The notes beneath the pieces were generated by a model that was given only the letters and a program-made list of their open reading frames with translations, had not been told where the DNA came from and did no database searches. From positions 4,630,892 to 4,694,891 of the forward strand of contig LR746265.1 in assembly GCA_902729315.2 (NCBI GenBank): a DNA stretch of 64,000 nt, in the 5' to 3' direction. The translations under genes were made by a program, and so were the position numbers. Positions 23,981 through 37,337 of this stretch are shown here, piece by piece (positions within the stretch are counted from its first letter, which is position 1; every line of letters starts with the position of its first letter). Origin of the DNA: Spirodela intermedia (taxonomy: Eukaryota > Streptophyta > Magnoliopsida > Alismatales > Araceae).

Positions 23981-25484
23981 TCAAAGACCGACCAGCTGCT
24001 TGATGGTTACGGGTGAAGCGTACCGACGCCCACGATACGCCGTGAGGGCGATCAGCCGGTAAGTAGCCTGGGTGGGGTGGAACTGGTCCCAGAAGAAATA
24101 TTCGTCCCTGTTGGAGCAGTAGGTCGAGTTGGGCCTGCATTCTGACTCGGCGTTCAATCTCCCGGAGCCGCAGCAAGCGGAGATGATGTCCGTAAACCCT
24201 TTGAAGGGGCCGAGAAGACGACGTCAGAGCAATCCGTAGAGGAGAGTCGGGCGAAAGAGGAAGATCAGGGGGGATGCGCATACCATATTTTAGCGGTTGG
24301 GACGAGACAAGGGAGATGAAATCGTAGGTGTTGATGAAGGAGTAAGAGAAGCCTTTCAAGGTGGAGGCGAGGTCACGCAGGACGATCTGTGTGGCCTTGT
24401 TGAACTGCTGTGAGAGATTGTTTAAGTCTTCTACACATTTTGCGCCGGGCACGCTCAAGCGTAGAATAGGGATGCAGCCGATGAGGGAGGAACCGAACAC
24501 CACGAATTTCCTCGCTCCGAGATCGTACAGCGTCTGTCATGGTCGGGTTCCATTAAATACAGCGACTATCCTATACATCATTCGCGGTAGATAGGTGGAC
24601 AGATGAGGGGAGAGAGAGGGAGAGAGAGGGAGAGAGAGAGAGAAGAGTACCTCCAACTGGTTTCTAAACTGGCCGGTCAACTGCCCGATGAACAGCTGCT
24701 GTTGGGTCTCATTCTTAAGTCCGAAGTTCACGTAGAAACCGATCATATCATTGTTTCCTGTGCTGAAAACGAATAAGGACCTGGAAAGGAAGCGGTAAGC
24801 GGCGCCGCCACTAATTCGGGTCCTCAGCCGACGAGTGATTCCTTTGAAGTACTTAATCTGGTGGTTCAGGGAAATGGAGAAGTTCTGGCCCTGATCGATC
24901 CACCCGGTTGAAGGAACAGATAGTCAGTTGAAGTTTCCAAGACAAATGAAACTGCGGTTGAATACTTCAGACTGTACGACAAATTGCAAGGTGATTTCCA
25001 TCTGACGGTTCGAAACTTACGGTGGCGTCGAAGATACCGGACCCCCCGGAGGCAAAGTTCACGCCGCGGTTCGCCTGCGCGTCGTTGGAGATGGAGAGGT
25101 ACGCCGGGGGGCTCTTGTTAAACTTCAGCTTCTTTGCTGCACAAACGAAGCGAACCCCAATTCTAAGTTCCCCTGCTGCTCCACAGGTTTCCACGGAGGC
25201 ACGTCGAAGATAACGAAGAGGGAGGGAGGCCTACCCATAAAGTCCAACCCGATGTAGCCATTGCTGAACCTCCCCGTGGGCCTGCTGCGCGGAAAGTCAA
25301 TCCCGTTGTGTGGGAAGTTTGCCTTCGCCTGGTTCCCCGGCAAGAAGTTATTGTTCCCCACGTCCGCCGTGGAGTCGCCGAATGCGTAGATCGCCGGGAC
25401 GACGGTGGACGCCGCCGCCATCCGCGTGAACACGGCAGTGGAGAAGGCTGCGGCGAGGAGGAGCAAACCCATCTTTCTCTCCAT
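23981..25484 (-). CDS. GDSL esterase/lipase, predicted secreted (copy B, intact)
   Basis: A plant SGNH-hydrolase that would cleave ester bonds; the true substrate cannot be told from sequence. Exons at 25235-25484, 25021-25136, 24651-24890, 24284-24533 and 23981-24198 join in frame to 357 aa, the usual family size. A hydrophobic signal peptide (about residues 1-26, [14 protein letters not shown]) suggests secretion. Block I is [13 protein letters not shown] with Ser38. Block II is [11 protein letters not shown] (about 110-120). Block III is TGNNDM with Asn169. Block V is WDQFHPT with Asp323 and His326. So all four oxyanion-hole and catalytic positions are present. The start is the first Met of MERKMG, with an in-frame second Met four residues on. 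It lies upstream of ECH2-B on the same strand, about 1.36 kb away. Confidence 0.93.
24608..24644. repeat. GA microsatellite in GDSL-B intron 3
   Basis: An imperfect GA run interrupted by GGG, starting a few bases past the donor of the 117-bp intron 3. Confidence 0.9.
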
Positions 25485-27361
25485 TTTCAGCCTTCTACTG
25501 GTTAGATGGCCGAGCCTCCCGTGTCCTTAAATCCTATGGACAAGTCGCTTTTGGCCGATATCCCGCTCGTCTTGTCCGTGTGGTAGTCTAACACGTTTAA
25601 CAACAGTTGATATCTATGTAATGATCAATGAATTTAAATTTTATTCTATATCTACATGTATTGAATATTAGAACACCGGAAAGAGTTACAGGATTATCCT
25701 ATATACATTTATTTATTTATTTATTTAGTGGCATATTGTCTGGAATGAAAGCTGGTAATTGATTTTTCAGGGTAAGATGGGGCAGAGAAAATGCCTCGAG
25801 CCAATGTCCGAGTACCAGGCGCTACGGCGCTGAAGTAACCCATGCCATACTCCCAGGAGAAGCTCGGGTTACCATTATCCTTTTATAGTGACGAATCTTG
25901 TATGTGTTCCTAAGAAAAGTAATTTGTCCATTTCATTTTTGAGGTTTCAAAAAAAGGGCGTGGACCGTTCATCATTCAATATTATGACCATTGCTTTCCA
26001 GGTTGATAAGCCACGTTGACTCACATGAGGAGAAGTGGAATTAGTTCTGTATCTTACGGCCTGAAGAATCCGTCCTCTGGTCGGCATGAACCGTAGTGTG
26101 AACCAAGACGGAGCTTCCGGCTTGCGAACCATCTAACGCAGGTCAACGACGCCGACGGTGGAATCCGCCGGAACACGATGTTTACATCGAGCTTTCCATC
26201 CAACGCGACTTTGTTCTAAAACACAATTTGCTTACGACGAAAACGAAATTATCCGAGGAAGGTAGATCTATGCGCGGCTTTATGCGAGAAATGTCGAAGG
26301 ACCCATACTAGTATTGTCTATGATGGGAACATACCGAAAAGTCCACGCTCGAACACAGCAACAAAGACACCGTTCACTCCCGTTCCACCCACGTGCAGGA
26401 AGCTCCGCAATGAGCTGGATGTTTTGTCCATAAAGGATTACGCACAACGGAAAACATACCTATCAGACGTTCGACACGAACCCGAGTCCAAACGAAATCG
26501 TTGTCGACAGTAAACCTGAAATTGAAATGTCCTGGCCAAAACATATCCACGGACGCATCAAGCTAGAGACGTAACCGGAGAGAACTGTGGAGATGGCCTC
26601 TTTCGGCTACAGTTGGCGAACCATAGAGAGTTTCCGTGCGAGAAGACTATCATGTTGGTAAACGTGGAATAAAGGCCGAGGGACCCATAGCGGAAGCCAA
26701 GGCACGCTCAATATCAAAGCCATTTCGTGAGAGAAGGTAGGATGCTTCAACAGAATATGCGTAGGCCTTACGTCTTCGGGCATGGTGGCAGGGAGAAACA
26801 GCCCGCGTGACCTAGATTCATTCATGTAAATCGGTTCTGGGTCGTCATGGGTTGTGCAAGGTGGGCTTGTAGTATAAGGGATATTTAAAAAAAATGAAAA
26901 TTCAAAGGCGTCAGAACAGAGAGGGAAAACTAAAAAAAATATAAAAGAAGCTTGCAAGAAATAAGGCTATCTCCTTTAGAAAATATCACAGTTTCAAGAG
27001 TTAAAAGCTCGGATCGCTAGATTAAATGCGAATAACATAAATCGCGCTTAGGTCTCCGAGAATCGTTTATAGGGCACCTTCGTATATATTTAACAATCTG
27101 TTAAGTAGGAGAAGTTGGGTGCTTCACGATACCTTATGTCAACCATCTTCCTTCAAACGTCATAAATGAGGTCAATTATGATATTGGATTCGTCTTTTAA
27201 AATCATTGTTTTTAGGGACACGTGATCGGTCAACGATGGGCTTGTTACTTAGAAGACATTGCAATAATGTAGAAGTATGACGGTTTTTCACGTTGTGCGC
27301 TTTCGAGCCACTTGTCTTCCATTTGACAACCTAGTCTAGGATGGGAGTGGAGAAATCCTAG

Positions 27362-27397
<36 letters not shown>

Positions 27398-28080
27398 TTC
27401 GGCAGAGGTTTAAAATGGGAGGCCAGCAGCACCACGAACTGATCCACGAGGTTCTATTCCCAACGTCGGCGTTTGAATTGAAGAAACTTTTATTGAGATC
27501 GCAACTTTTTGAGTCTCTAAATACCTCGTTATCAGGAGAATAAACTTTAACTTATTTTCTCTTCTAAATTTCATTAGCCCATTAGTATACAAAAACAGCA
27601 CGCTTGACAGAACCTATGAAAATAACTATTTAGCGTGCCTTCACCTTATTTGTTCAGCTTGGTGCATATCTATCATTTCTCGACCCAGTTCACCACCATT
27701 GACTGCATGCATCACGATAATCGGTGGAAGGATCATCAAACTGAAATCCAATGAACATGCGACTTGCGGGGGGAGGTGAAGGTGTTATATATCTCATTAT
27801 CCTTGTGCTAATGCTCAAAAGAAAATAAGAATTTTGTGAAAAATGATCCTAATATTTGGAATAATGCAGTGAATTTTGGGGAGACCGATCTCAGTGCCTC
27901 GTCGCTTTTCAACGGTGGGCCAACTGGGAAAGTTGTCCAGCTGTTGGAAAAGCTTTGGATTCTATCGTTACACGCACCTCCAGGGATTGTGAACATAGAG
28001 ATTAACGACTAAATCCACGCTTAAAATAAGTTTCTGCCGTTGTAGCTCGTGAAGGGACTGTAAAGTATTCTATTTGACTT
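25485..28080. other. Spacer right of GDSL-B
   Basis: 25960-27330 matches the spacers of copies A and C. It contains the minus-strand block DVNIVFRRIPPSAS then LGSHYGSC (26080-26210) and a longer frame at 26607-26957 with ALILSVPWLPLWVPRP. None is recognised. A GA run is at 27365-27395. 25590-25960 is extra relative to copy A and holds a TTTA repeat near 25708-25727. 27400-28080 shows nothing I can name. Confidence 0.45.
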
Positions 28081-30640
28081 ATATATAGCCTTAGCTTTTA
28101 TAACGTGATGGAAAGTTGTGAAATAAAATAAGTATTTTCTCATGCACGGCCTTGTATGGGGCGTCGGGTTCCATGGAGATTTTGGTAAGCGAAGAAGACG
28201 GAGCCTACGACCGCGTCATTAGCGCACCAGCCAAGCCCATTAATTGGGGATTCCATCTTGGGAGGTTATAAATAACCTTGTGTAGCCCCAAGAACAATTA
28301 GAGAGAATAGATCAGTCGAGGTTTACCTCTTTCACGCCGCAAGGAGGGCCCGTGAGGGGTCACTCATCCATCGCCACCGCCTTCCACTCCCACCCGTTGC
28401 CACCCCATCGCCCCTGTTGCCACCAGCCCTGCCTCTGCCTCCGTTCGTTCAACCTTTTCCGCCGTTGCCGTCGCCTTCCTTTCCTCCGCTCGGCCCGACC
28501 CGACCCGACCCGTTCGTGTCCCCACTTTCCCCTTTTCTCTCTCACTTATTAGGACTTGAAGCCCCGGTTCTCATTATCCCGAGTCGTTGGTCTGAACCGG
28601 CCCTACCGCCTGGTCCGAACCATCTCGGACACTGGTCCACACCAGCTCATCCTGCTGGTCCGCGCCAGTCGCACCCTCGGGTTCGAGCCCGTCCGCCAAT
28701 TAACCAGGGCACCCGGTCAACCGTCAACGACCCGGTCAACGGTCAACGTAAGTCAAACTTTTAAAAAGTGGGTTTATGCTCCAGTTCGTGCTCCTCCACA
28801 ACTCTGTCACCCCCTTTTGGCCACAAGGTTATCTCTAATTACTATTTTTTTCAAAAATTGAGCATTTATTTATTTAGTATTTTATCTTGCAACATTGAAG
28901 TTTTGTGATCTGTAAATAGGTCCCCTTCTATTCATTTAGTATTATATCTTGCAACAATGAAGTTGTATCCGGATCTACACTCTAAAACTGCCGAAGTAAC
29001 TCATACCTCAGCTCACGTGGGATGATAGATCCGTTTCATTGGGCAACTAGGTTGAGCCAGAAAAGAATTTACAGAAAACCAACTCTATAGACATGGTGGG
29101 GATGCACGTCCATTCCCCTTCAAGTCGACCTGCAGAAGGCTTGGAAGTAGTCTGGGGGTTTTGGATCCATTCGTACAGGATGATCATCCTGGTCAACCAT
29201 ATCGTGGTGGTTATGAATTTCGACGAAACGTGCCCCCGATGCTAACACAATTCCAGCGGTATCGATGGGACGCATGCCGTCGAAATATCAGGATTCGAAC
29301 CTAAGCCTCAGAAAACAACGTAAATGTTCAGGTCAAACCTTATCTTTGGACACGTCAACATGAAGATGTGAAGGGGGAGAACCTTACAGGTGACCCCCTT
29401 TCGGTGAGAGATGGCGACTCGGAGAGAATTTCCATGTTTGAATCATCATAGTAGCAGAAGCCTGATATAAATTCCGAGGAAACCCATCTCAGAAAACTCA
29501 GGTATTCACAATCGAGACGACCAGCCAAGATAAAGATGCTTTCTCGAGAACTTTCATGTCAGCTCATAAGACGTCATCTTGGAGCAACCCACGTGATCTG
29601 GATTTATTCATATAAGTTAATTTGGAGGGACGTGCGTTGTTCAACGTGGTGTCCTGTATAATAGGTTTTTCTCAAAAACAGATTAAATTGCAATGTCAGA
29701 TAGATGTAGGGTGCGCATAAAAAGCTCAAATAATTCTGAAGAGAGGAGCTTGTTCGCGAGTGAGAGAAAAAAGCAAGACAAGATTGATCAAAATGAGAGA
29801 ACGGACTTGGGAACGGGGAAAAAGGGACGTGTATCTGACTGGATGCAGCTTCTAGCGAGCAACATCTTTCTGTTGCATGAAAATTTCACCGACCTATTCG
29901 TTCCTGTTCCCCGACGGTGTGAAATGGTCAAACATATCACACAAGAATCAGGCTGGGTACGTGTTGAACGGGGGAGCTTATGCGTGCAAACGCACGAGCT
30001 TGGCTGCAGCGGTGTTGCTGCCGGTGTGCTTTGTAACCCCAATAGGAAAAGCCCAAAGTGGACCAAAGGTCAACTGGTGAGGCCTAATGGAACAACTCAA
30101 CAGAGTCCGAGGCAATGACTTAAATGAAAGTAGTCAAATAAAACTTTTATCAACGGTCCATTCCTCCATGGTACGTAGCATTCGCGGTCGACCTGTGAGA
30201 AGCATCCGTGAGGGGTTCTGTCTCGGATAAGGCCCAGAGTATTCCCGGTCAGTATACAATCTGCCGGTAAACAAAACAAAAGGAACGAAGATGTGGGCAG
30301 CCCGGCACGGTAAGTCGTCGACGTTATTGTGGTTGATTAGCCTCTCAGCCGGCTCGCCGGCAGTGTATTCGACCCTGCTGTGAGGGAAGATGACCCTACA
30401 CATGGGTGCCGGCACGTGGACCCATGTGTAGGCGTGCCACTGGAGAGCAACCGCACAGACGGCGTGGACTAGTATGACGCGGAGTAGCGCCGGCATGGGA
30501 AGGCGCCGTGCAGAGGCGCGCAGCACCATTCGAAGTGAAGCGCATGTCGGATAAGTTCTCTAGTACGACGCGGAGTGGTGTCGGCACGTAGGAGGCACTC
30601 GGACGAATTAGTTGTTGGATCTGACGTATTTAGTGTTGAG
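28081..30640. other. Unclassified repeat-like DNA with a GC-rich leader
   Basis: 28240-28330 has a TATA-like GGTTATAAATAACC followed by a short leader. 28350-28760 is GC-rich and would code for Pro/Arg-rich peptide in any frame. It resembles a retroelement promoter and leader, but no coding domain follows. 29380-29660 appears loosely similar to the spacer block at 26560-26880. A frame at 29693-30118 (141 codons, plus) is not recognised and may be chance. 30470-30610 holds two related GC-rich lines (GACGCGGAGT at both). Confidence 0.35.
28865..28980 (+). repeat. Short direct repeat pair
   Basis: ATTTAGTATTTTATCTTGCA at about 28873 recurs as ATTTAGTATTATATCTTGCA at about 28937, followed in both by ACAxTGAAGTT. 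Spacing is about 64 bases. Confidence 0.7.
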
Positions 30641-31780
30641 ATATATGGAAAATGATAAAACATAATGATAATGAATTCTGATGACTTATTCTAGAGAGAT
30701 GAGATACTCTAAGAGTGACTCACGATGTGTGACCCAAAGATTGTGACTTCTTATTTATAGACAATAGGTGGTTAACCTCTTAATATCATTTTCCAATTTA
30801 GCCTATTATAAAATTAAAATAAGACAGTCTCTACACATATTTATATTTATATTGATATTTATACTTACAAAGGAGGCCATAATCCTAAATACTTAAACTC
30901 TAATGAATCACTTTAAGTGATATTAATTCAATGATAACCATATAATATATAATTTATATATATTATTGTCCACATAGAGATTAATTCTAACAATCTATCA
31001 CTTGAATAAAATATATATGATACCTTGATATTGTACATTATGATTTTATAACTCAAATTTTTTTTATCATTGTTAAAAATATCTATAATAATTTTGTACA
31101 TCATTATATTAATATAAAATTAAAATAGTTTTCGTTCATATTTTTTGTTTGACTGAACCTAACAATAATCACATATATCAATATAATGAATGACATAGAT
31201 CAAATATTAATGTGTAGCATGAAAATTACATAAAATGTGACTCATATATGTACATTTCTAACTTAGTACCTCTTATTTCGAAGGAAGATCAAATAATCAC
31301 ATTCATAGTGAGAATAATCATAAACTTTATTCATACATAAAATAACTAAAGTATATGTATATAAATATATGAGCATCAAAAATATAAATTCTCACTAAAA
31401 TTACATATCTTCATGAGGTATTACACTCATATGAATAATATGCTTGTAAAAAGACCTTTGGTTATAGTCCCTTAGTAAGTGGAAGTAATTTAGTTACTAA
31501 TTTAGTGAAAACTAATATATCACGAGGGACAAATATATGAGCATCAAAAGACAAATTCTCATTGAAATTACACATCTCTCATGAGGTATTATATATAATC
31601 CCTTAGCTTTATATCATGAAATTTGTCCCAATATATTCTATAAACATTTCATGACTTTGAACTATTTTCTTAATGATTAAGAACTTGATGTCTATATATT
31701 TAGACTTTGTCAAGCTTTTATTGTTATTAAAAAATATAACATCTGATTTATTGTCACAAAATAATTTTAGTGGTGTTGAC
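30640..31780 (-). mobile_element. Copia 3' end: RNase H tail plus LTR-like sequence
   Basis: On the minus strand 31770-31600 reads PLKLFCDNKSDVIFFNNN followed by SKYIDIKFLIIKK and IEYIGTNFMI. This is the end of a plant Copia RNase H and polyprotein. Further left the AT-rich DNA contains a TATA-like CTATAAATAAG on the minus strand (about 30750-30760), as an LTR would. LTR ends are not fixed. It is a different copy from the element starting near 31954, since both carry an RNase H end. Confidence 0.65.
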
Positions 31781-32339
31781 AAGAGAAAGAGAAAACTTTA
31801 AAATTGATGATTGACGAAGAAGAGTACATGAGGTTGTATAGAAGAAGAGAAGAAAGAGAGAGAGATGGAGAAGTGGAGATTATGGAGGAAGAATAGAGAT
31901 GTGGAGAGAATAAGTTCAAAATGGGTATGATGGGCCTAGTGGGCTTATTCTAACATTCTCTATCAAGTTGGGGCATACAAGTCAAACATACTTGACTTAG
32001 TGTATGTTCATGTCGTAGGAGATCTCTACAAGACTCTTGGTGAAGATGTCCATGAGTTGATGAGATGAGACAACGTGCAGAGTAGAGATAACACCTGACA
32101 TTACCTTATCCCAAATATAATGACAATTAATCTCGATGTGTTTCGTCCGCTCACGAAGCATTGGATTCTCAACAATGAAGGTGAAGGCCTAATTATCATA
32201 GTACATAGGCATTAATGTAAGAAATGAGATGCCAAGTTCTTCAAGAAGTAAACTTAGCCACACCATCTCTCGCACCATTTCAGTCATGACGCAATACTCG
32301 GACTTAGCACTAGAGTAATGGTGTGCACTTGTCATTGTG

Positions 32340-34630
32340 TTTAAATACACACTATCTAATAATATTTATAACTAAAACTTAATAAAATATTAATATAGAA
32401 GTAAGTCTCAGATCGAAGATAAGGAGATTGATTAATCCATTGTGAAAACCTAATTTAGTTTATATATAAAGTGATTTAAATATTTTTGTAATATTTAACA
32501 AAAATAATAAAATAGAAGGTTGAGGTGAGAAGAAAGGAGGAAGAGAGAGCTTTCATGAGAGAGAGAAGAAAGAGAAGAGAAAGGAGGAAGATGGAGAGAG
32601 AGGAGAGAGAGAAGAGAGAGCTTTCATGAGAGAGAGAAGGGATGAGATCTCTTGTGAAAGGGAGAGAAAGAGAGAAGAGGAGAGAAAGCTCTCATGAGAG
32701 AGAGAAGGGATGAGATCTCTTGCAAAAGGGAAAGAAAGAGAAAGGGAGAAGAGAAATCTCACATGAGATGGAGAGAGAAAGTTTCACGAGAGAGAGAGAG
32801 AGAGAAGGAGAGAGAGGGAGATTGATTGAGAGAGAGAAAGAAAAGGAGATCAATTGAGAAGGAGAGAGGGAGAAAAAAAGAGAGATCTCATGAGAAATAG
32901 AGAGAGAAGAGAGGTCTCATGAGAGAGAAAATGAGAGAAATAAGACAAAAATGAAGAAAGAGAGAAATATGATCAACCCATTTTCTTTGATGAATGTGTA
33001 CTCGAAGATTCACACATATGACATGAGGTCAGCTGTGAATGTCTCCAGCTTGTTTTAACTGTTGAATGCTCATTAATCAACCTTTAATCTTGGTGATTTC
33101 AAGTTCGAAAATAAAAAAATACTCGTTATTCATAGAACACGAGGAACATAAATATGTCGAGATTTGACTATAAAAATCAGTAGAAAATAAGTTAGAAATG
33201 ATCTTAGCTTAATCTAAAATGAATTTCAAAGAATTCAAAATAAGAATGAAGATTATTCATCAAGTTTTGAGTTAGTTCTACTCATCTCAATTAGAACATA
33301 CATAAAATAGAAAGAACTTACTATAGAATATAAATAAATGACAAAAGTAGGTAAGTAAATATTGAAAGAAGAAAATAAATTGTTGTCTAAGTTTAGTCTA
33401 CCTCTTGAGCAAATAGAGACACTAGTGTGGCATCTTAGTTTTGTTTGAATGTGTCACACCACGTCGAAAGTTGCAAAAGTATTGTCTAGAAGCATTGCGC
33501 CACTTGTTAGAGAGATCCGCCAAAAAAGGGGTCAACCACACTGTCACTATTATCTAGGGGGAGAAGGAAAGAGCTGACCACTCGTTAGAGGCCTTGAGTG
33601 TAGTTTGGGGAGGAAAGAAGAAATTTGCCAATCACTAGAGATGTTGATTGTGCAAAAAGAAGGAAGAATGGATTGCTGTATTTGCGACTACTATCAAGAT
33701 TTTAAAGATAATCAATAATATCTATTTTATTAGACAATAATTAATTATTATCTTTATATCCATGACGGTGATATGTGTGAGAACTTAAGTTCTCCGTATT
33801 GTGGTGCTTCACGAGCCGCTAAATGAGATATGCTTGGTCATGTGGTGCGTTGAGTGATGCAAGATCAACCCAGTGCGAACTGCTACCGATTGGGAACTTA
33901 AGTTCTTGGTACCATGGTGAATCCTTAGACGTCAGATCATCCTTTAAGACCACGTGTGTGTTGAATAGCATTGGATTTGTCAACTACTGATGGATCACTT
34001 TACGCATTTGGTATCGTGGTGGTTCGCTAGCCACAATATCTACCTAATCTAATGATATGGCTCACTAACTACTATTAGATCATGTGTTTCAGATGGCTGC
34101 ATTGAAATAGAGAAAATATTTAGTCCCACACTAGAAATATTTTGGACGCATGTGCTGAATATAAACTAAAGCTACGCTATCTTAGCAGAGATCCCTTCTT
34201 CCAAAATAAAATAATGTCCAGGACCATCTTGGGAGAAGACAAAAAGGTGGTTTGCCCTTGCACATGCACGTGTGTACAGGCACTCCTTGCCCCATGATCG
34301 GTTGGCCATTGGGACATGAAAGGAGAGTGACGCACACGTGCGTGGAGTGAGGCCTTCTTCACTCAAGGCCAGCTCATGGCTCCCCCGATCTGGGTCTACT
34401 TGCTCGATCATTGTCCCTCCTACAGGTCAATTGCCAAATGTTGACTTGCCAATGGGTAGAAGATTTTTTTATATTTTTATTTTAATAATAAAAAATTATG
34501 TTAAGTATTTTAACTTTAAAATTTTAAAATAAAAATATATCATATATTAATTGTACAAGTTAATAAAATAAAATAAAATAATAAAACTAATTAAAAAACA
34601 GAAATTTAACTTTAACAAGTAAGATATTAC
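32340..34630. mobile_element. Insert inside the Copia RNase H region
   Basis: The Copia RNase H reading stops at about 34635 and resumes at about 32335, so roughly 2.3 kb was inserted. The insert has AT-rich ends, a GA-rich island (32520-32965) and no protein domain I recognise. A minus-strand frame at 34172-34411 (79 codons) is unidentified. Ends and target duplication are not clear. It may be a non-autonomous element. Confidence 0.5.
32520..32965. repeat. GA-rich island
   Basis: About 450 bases made almost wholly of purines on the plus strand. Imperfect higher-order copies of CATGAGAGAGAGAAG and GGGATGAGATCTCTTG occur around 32613-32720. It is not a simple dinucleotide run. Confidence 0.9.
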
Positions 34631-36930
34631 TTTCAATTTCTTAGAGCATCACGTGACAAGGTTGCTACTCACATATGTGCAATAACTAGTGGTGGACTTA
34701 CAATCTCTCTTGTTACTAGCATATCCTGCATCTGAGTAACCTTTAACTCAAAGATGCCCATGTCTTCGATAGATAAGTTCTATCTTAAGAGTTCTTTTGA
34801 TGTATGTAAGAACATGTAAAGCTCTCTCTTAGTGAACTTGTCAAGGTTCTTATATGAATTGACTAAGGACATTAATCATGTACATGATGTCGGGGTGAGT
34901 GATGGTGAGGTAAATCATCTTTTTCAACAACCATCTGTATCGATTAACATCCTCTAGGAGCAAAGACAATACATCATAGAAGTGAGGATGTGCCTCCATA
35001 AGTGATGTCTCTAGCTTGCATCCAAGTAACCTAGTCTCCTGAAGTATATCAAGAATATATTTTCATTAAGAAAGAGCGAGTTTGTTATCTTGATAGGCAA
35101 ACTCAATCCCAAGAAAATATTGTGGAACCCCTAGATCTCGTATACTAAAGTGTTACTACAGATATAATTTGGTAGCTTGAATGTCTACTTCATCACTTCT
35201 TATTACAAATATGTCATCCACATAAACAACTAGGATGATAATGTCAGATTTAGTAGTCTTTATAAGTTTTTTGGGATCTACAAGATATAGTGAGAATCCA
35301 AATTATGTTAGAAGATTATTGAACTTGGTGAATCAGGCATGTGGACTTTACTTAAGTTCGTAAATGACGTGTTATAAAAGACACACTTTCGATGATTTCA
35401 TAAACACATCTTCCTCAAGGTCACCATAGAGAAATACATTAGAAATACCTAGCTGATATAAATACATGTTTGATTCATCATCAGTGAGAGTATCACTCGA
35501 ATGAAGTTGAGCCGAATTACTAAAGAGAACAACTTAGTGTAGTCAATGACATAGGTCTACGTGAATCCACAAGCAACCAAGCAAGCCTTCTGACGTACAA
35601 TAGATTCTAAGTGTTAAGAAATAATATTTGGAATAGAATCTTAATGCGCCTGAATTGACCTGTCAACGTAGTGAAAACTTGAGAGTACAAGTACAACAAG
35701 TCTTCTTATATATAAATGATAATGAAAATGTAGAATGAACTATAATAAAGTAAAACTTTGATTACTGTGATCTAAAGATGATAAACACACCTCACAACCA
35801 ATAAACCAATAGAGAAGGGAGTAATGACAAGGTCTAAGGAATAGAATACAACAGAGATAGAGTTAATGAAATAATAATACTAGTCACTAGTGGAGGAGAG
35901 GGAGAACAAAAGGAGAGAGATGATGTCGTAACTCTTGTTGCAGCCGTTGGAGAGGATTAGGTTTCTTGTGCCTTAGATTTGTCTATTTCCTCTCTCTTTT
36001 CTCTCTCCTCGAGCTCCCTTTAAATACAAGTTATAGAAAAGGGGCTAGACTATTTTCTAGATAGAAAATAGTCATAAGTGAAAGCCTAGTAAGAAGGGAT
36101 ATGGCTCACATGGGCCTTATTGAATGAAGGATGACCAAGTCACCCTTACACTAGGTTATACTTGAGTATGAAAATCTACTTGCACGTAACCATGTTGGTA
36201 TCAAGTGAATGAGATACAAGTGTCCAAGTTCTCTAAGGCACCAAGACATCTACCTCCAAGTCCATGACTGCCTTCTATTTAGGTATCTGTGCAACCTCAA
36301 CATATGATTATAGAACTGACTCAAAGGCCATGGAAAGGACAAAGGTATGAAAGAAAAGAGAAATATGATTGTATGAAACAACGTGAGAAATAGAGTGTTT
36401 GGTGCATGCATGAGTACTTGTGTAGAGAGCAATAGGAGGTGAAGGTCATCCACTTGAGTGTCAGAAGATATGACTGAAGGAGGCTCGTCAATAGAGGGTG
36501 AAGACGAATCTGATCCCAAAGTAGAGGAGTCAGATGTCGACAAAGTCGAAAGTCTCAAAAGAAGAGTTGACGAGGAAGAAACTAAACATGTAAAAAGAAT
36601 AAGAGAGGGATAGGTAATGATCACCATAGAAGGAAAATCAGGTGATGAAGATGCAACAGATTTAGAAGTTGATGTTAGAGAAAAGAAATGAGACTCCTCA
36701 TGAAAAGTAACATTAGCTGATATCACATAGTGACAAGTATCAGAAAAATAGACTTGATAACCTTTTTGTGTTTGTGAGTAACCAACAAAGACCTATTTGA
36801 GAGTACGATGGACTAGTTTATCTTCACTAGTCCTTTTTGATTGACTCTCTTTAAGATACAAGGGACATAATTAAAGTATAACACATTGTTTTGGTCTCCA
36901 AACAAATTACCTTTCTTGCTTCACTTTTGA

Positions 36931-37330
36931 GAACCCCAAAACTTAGATCAACTAGCTTTGACAAGTCATCAAGTTCTGTTATAACACCTCTTTTTTTCCT
37001 TCTTTAGAGATCACACTATTCAAGATAGTGTATGGCCACCACCCACTAGTCTTAGTACTTTGTGACTCGCCTAAATGGCATGTGGCAGCTATGGACAAAT
37101 TGATGTCCGAAAGGGATCAAATGTTATAGTTACTGAAATACCAACTTCACAATGCACAAGTTTAAAGTATCAAGCACACAAACACCATAGGGATGTCAGC
37201 TTTTAAGTAGAAGAGAGGAAAATATTACACCTCAAGTCATATCATTTGACATCTTTAGCCCAATCCCCAAACGATAAACTAGCCCCAAGATACTTCGGCG
37301 TCATCAAGATGTTAAAAAAAATAGAGATAG
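36931..37330. other. Unassigned flank
   Basis: No gene, domain or repeat edge recognised between the decayed Copia element and the minisatellite. Confidence 0.4.
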
Positions 37331-37337
37331 TGGCAAA

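Larger units (their letters stand above)
31850..36930 (-). mobile_element. Copia retrotransposon, decayed and interrupted
   Basis: Read right to left on the minus strand. About 36850-36250 has the integrase-to-RT linker (VISANVTFHEESHFF). About 36000-34690 has reverse transcriptase with VVYVDDIFVI near 35200, then GYSDAGYASNKRDCKSTTSYCTYV of RNase H. After an insert (about 32340-34630), RNase H resumes at 32335 (SSAKSEYCVMTEMVREMVWL) and runs to TKHIEINCHYIWDKV and LMDIFTKSL. At 31954 a TGTTAGAATAAGCCC sequence follows a purine-rich GATAGAGAA stretch, so a 3' LTR probably starts there. The 5' LTR was not located. Stops and shifts abound. Confidence 0.75.

Noticed and set aside
29283-29310. 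Minus-strand B-box-like GGTTCGAATCC
   Set aside because: No cloverleaf around it; probably chance or an old tRNA-derived fragment.
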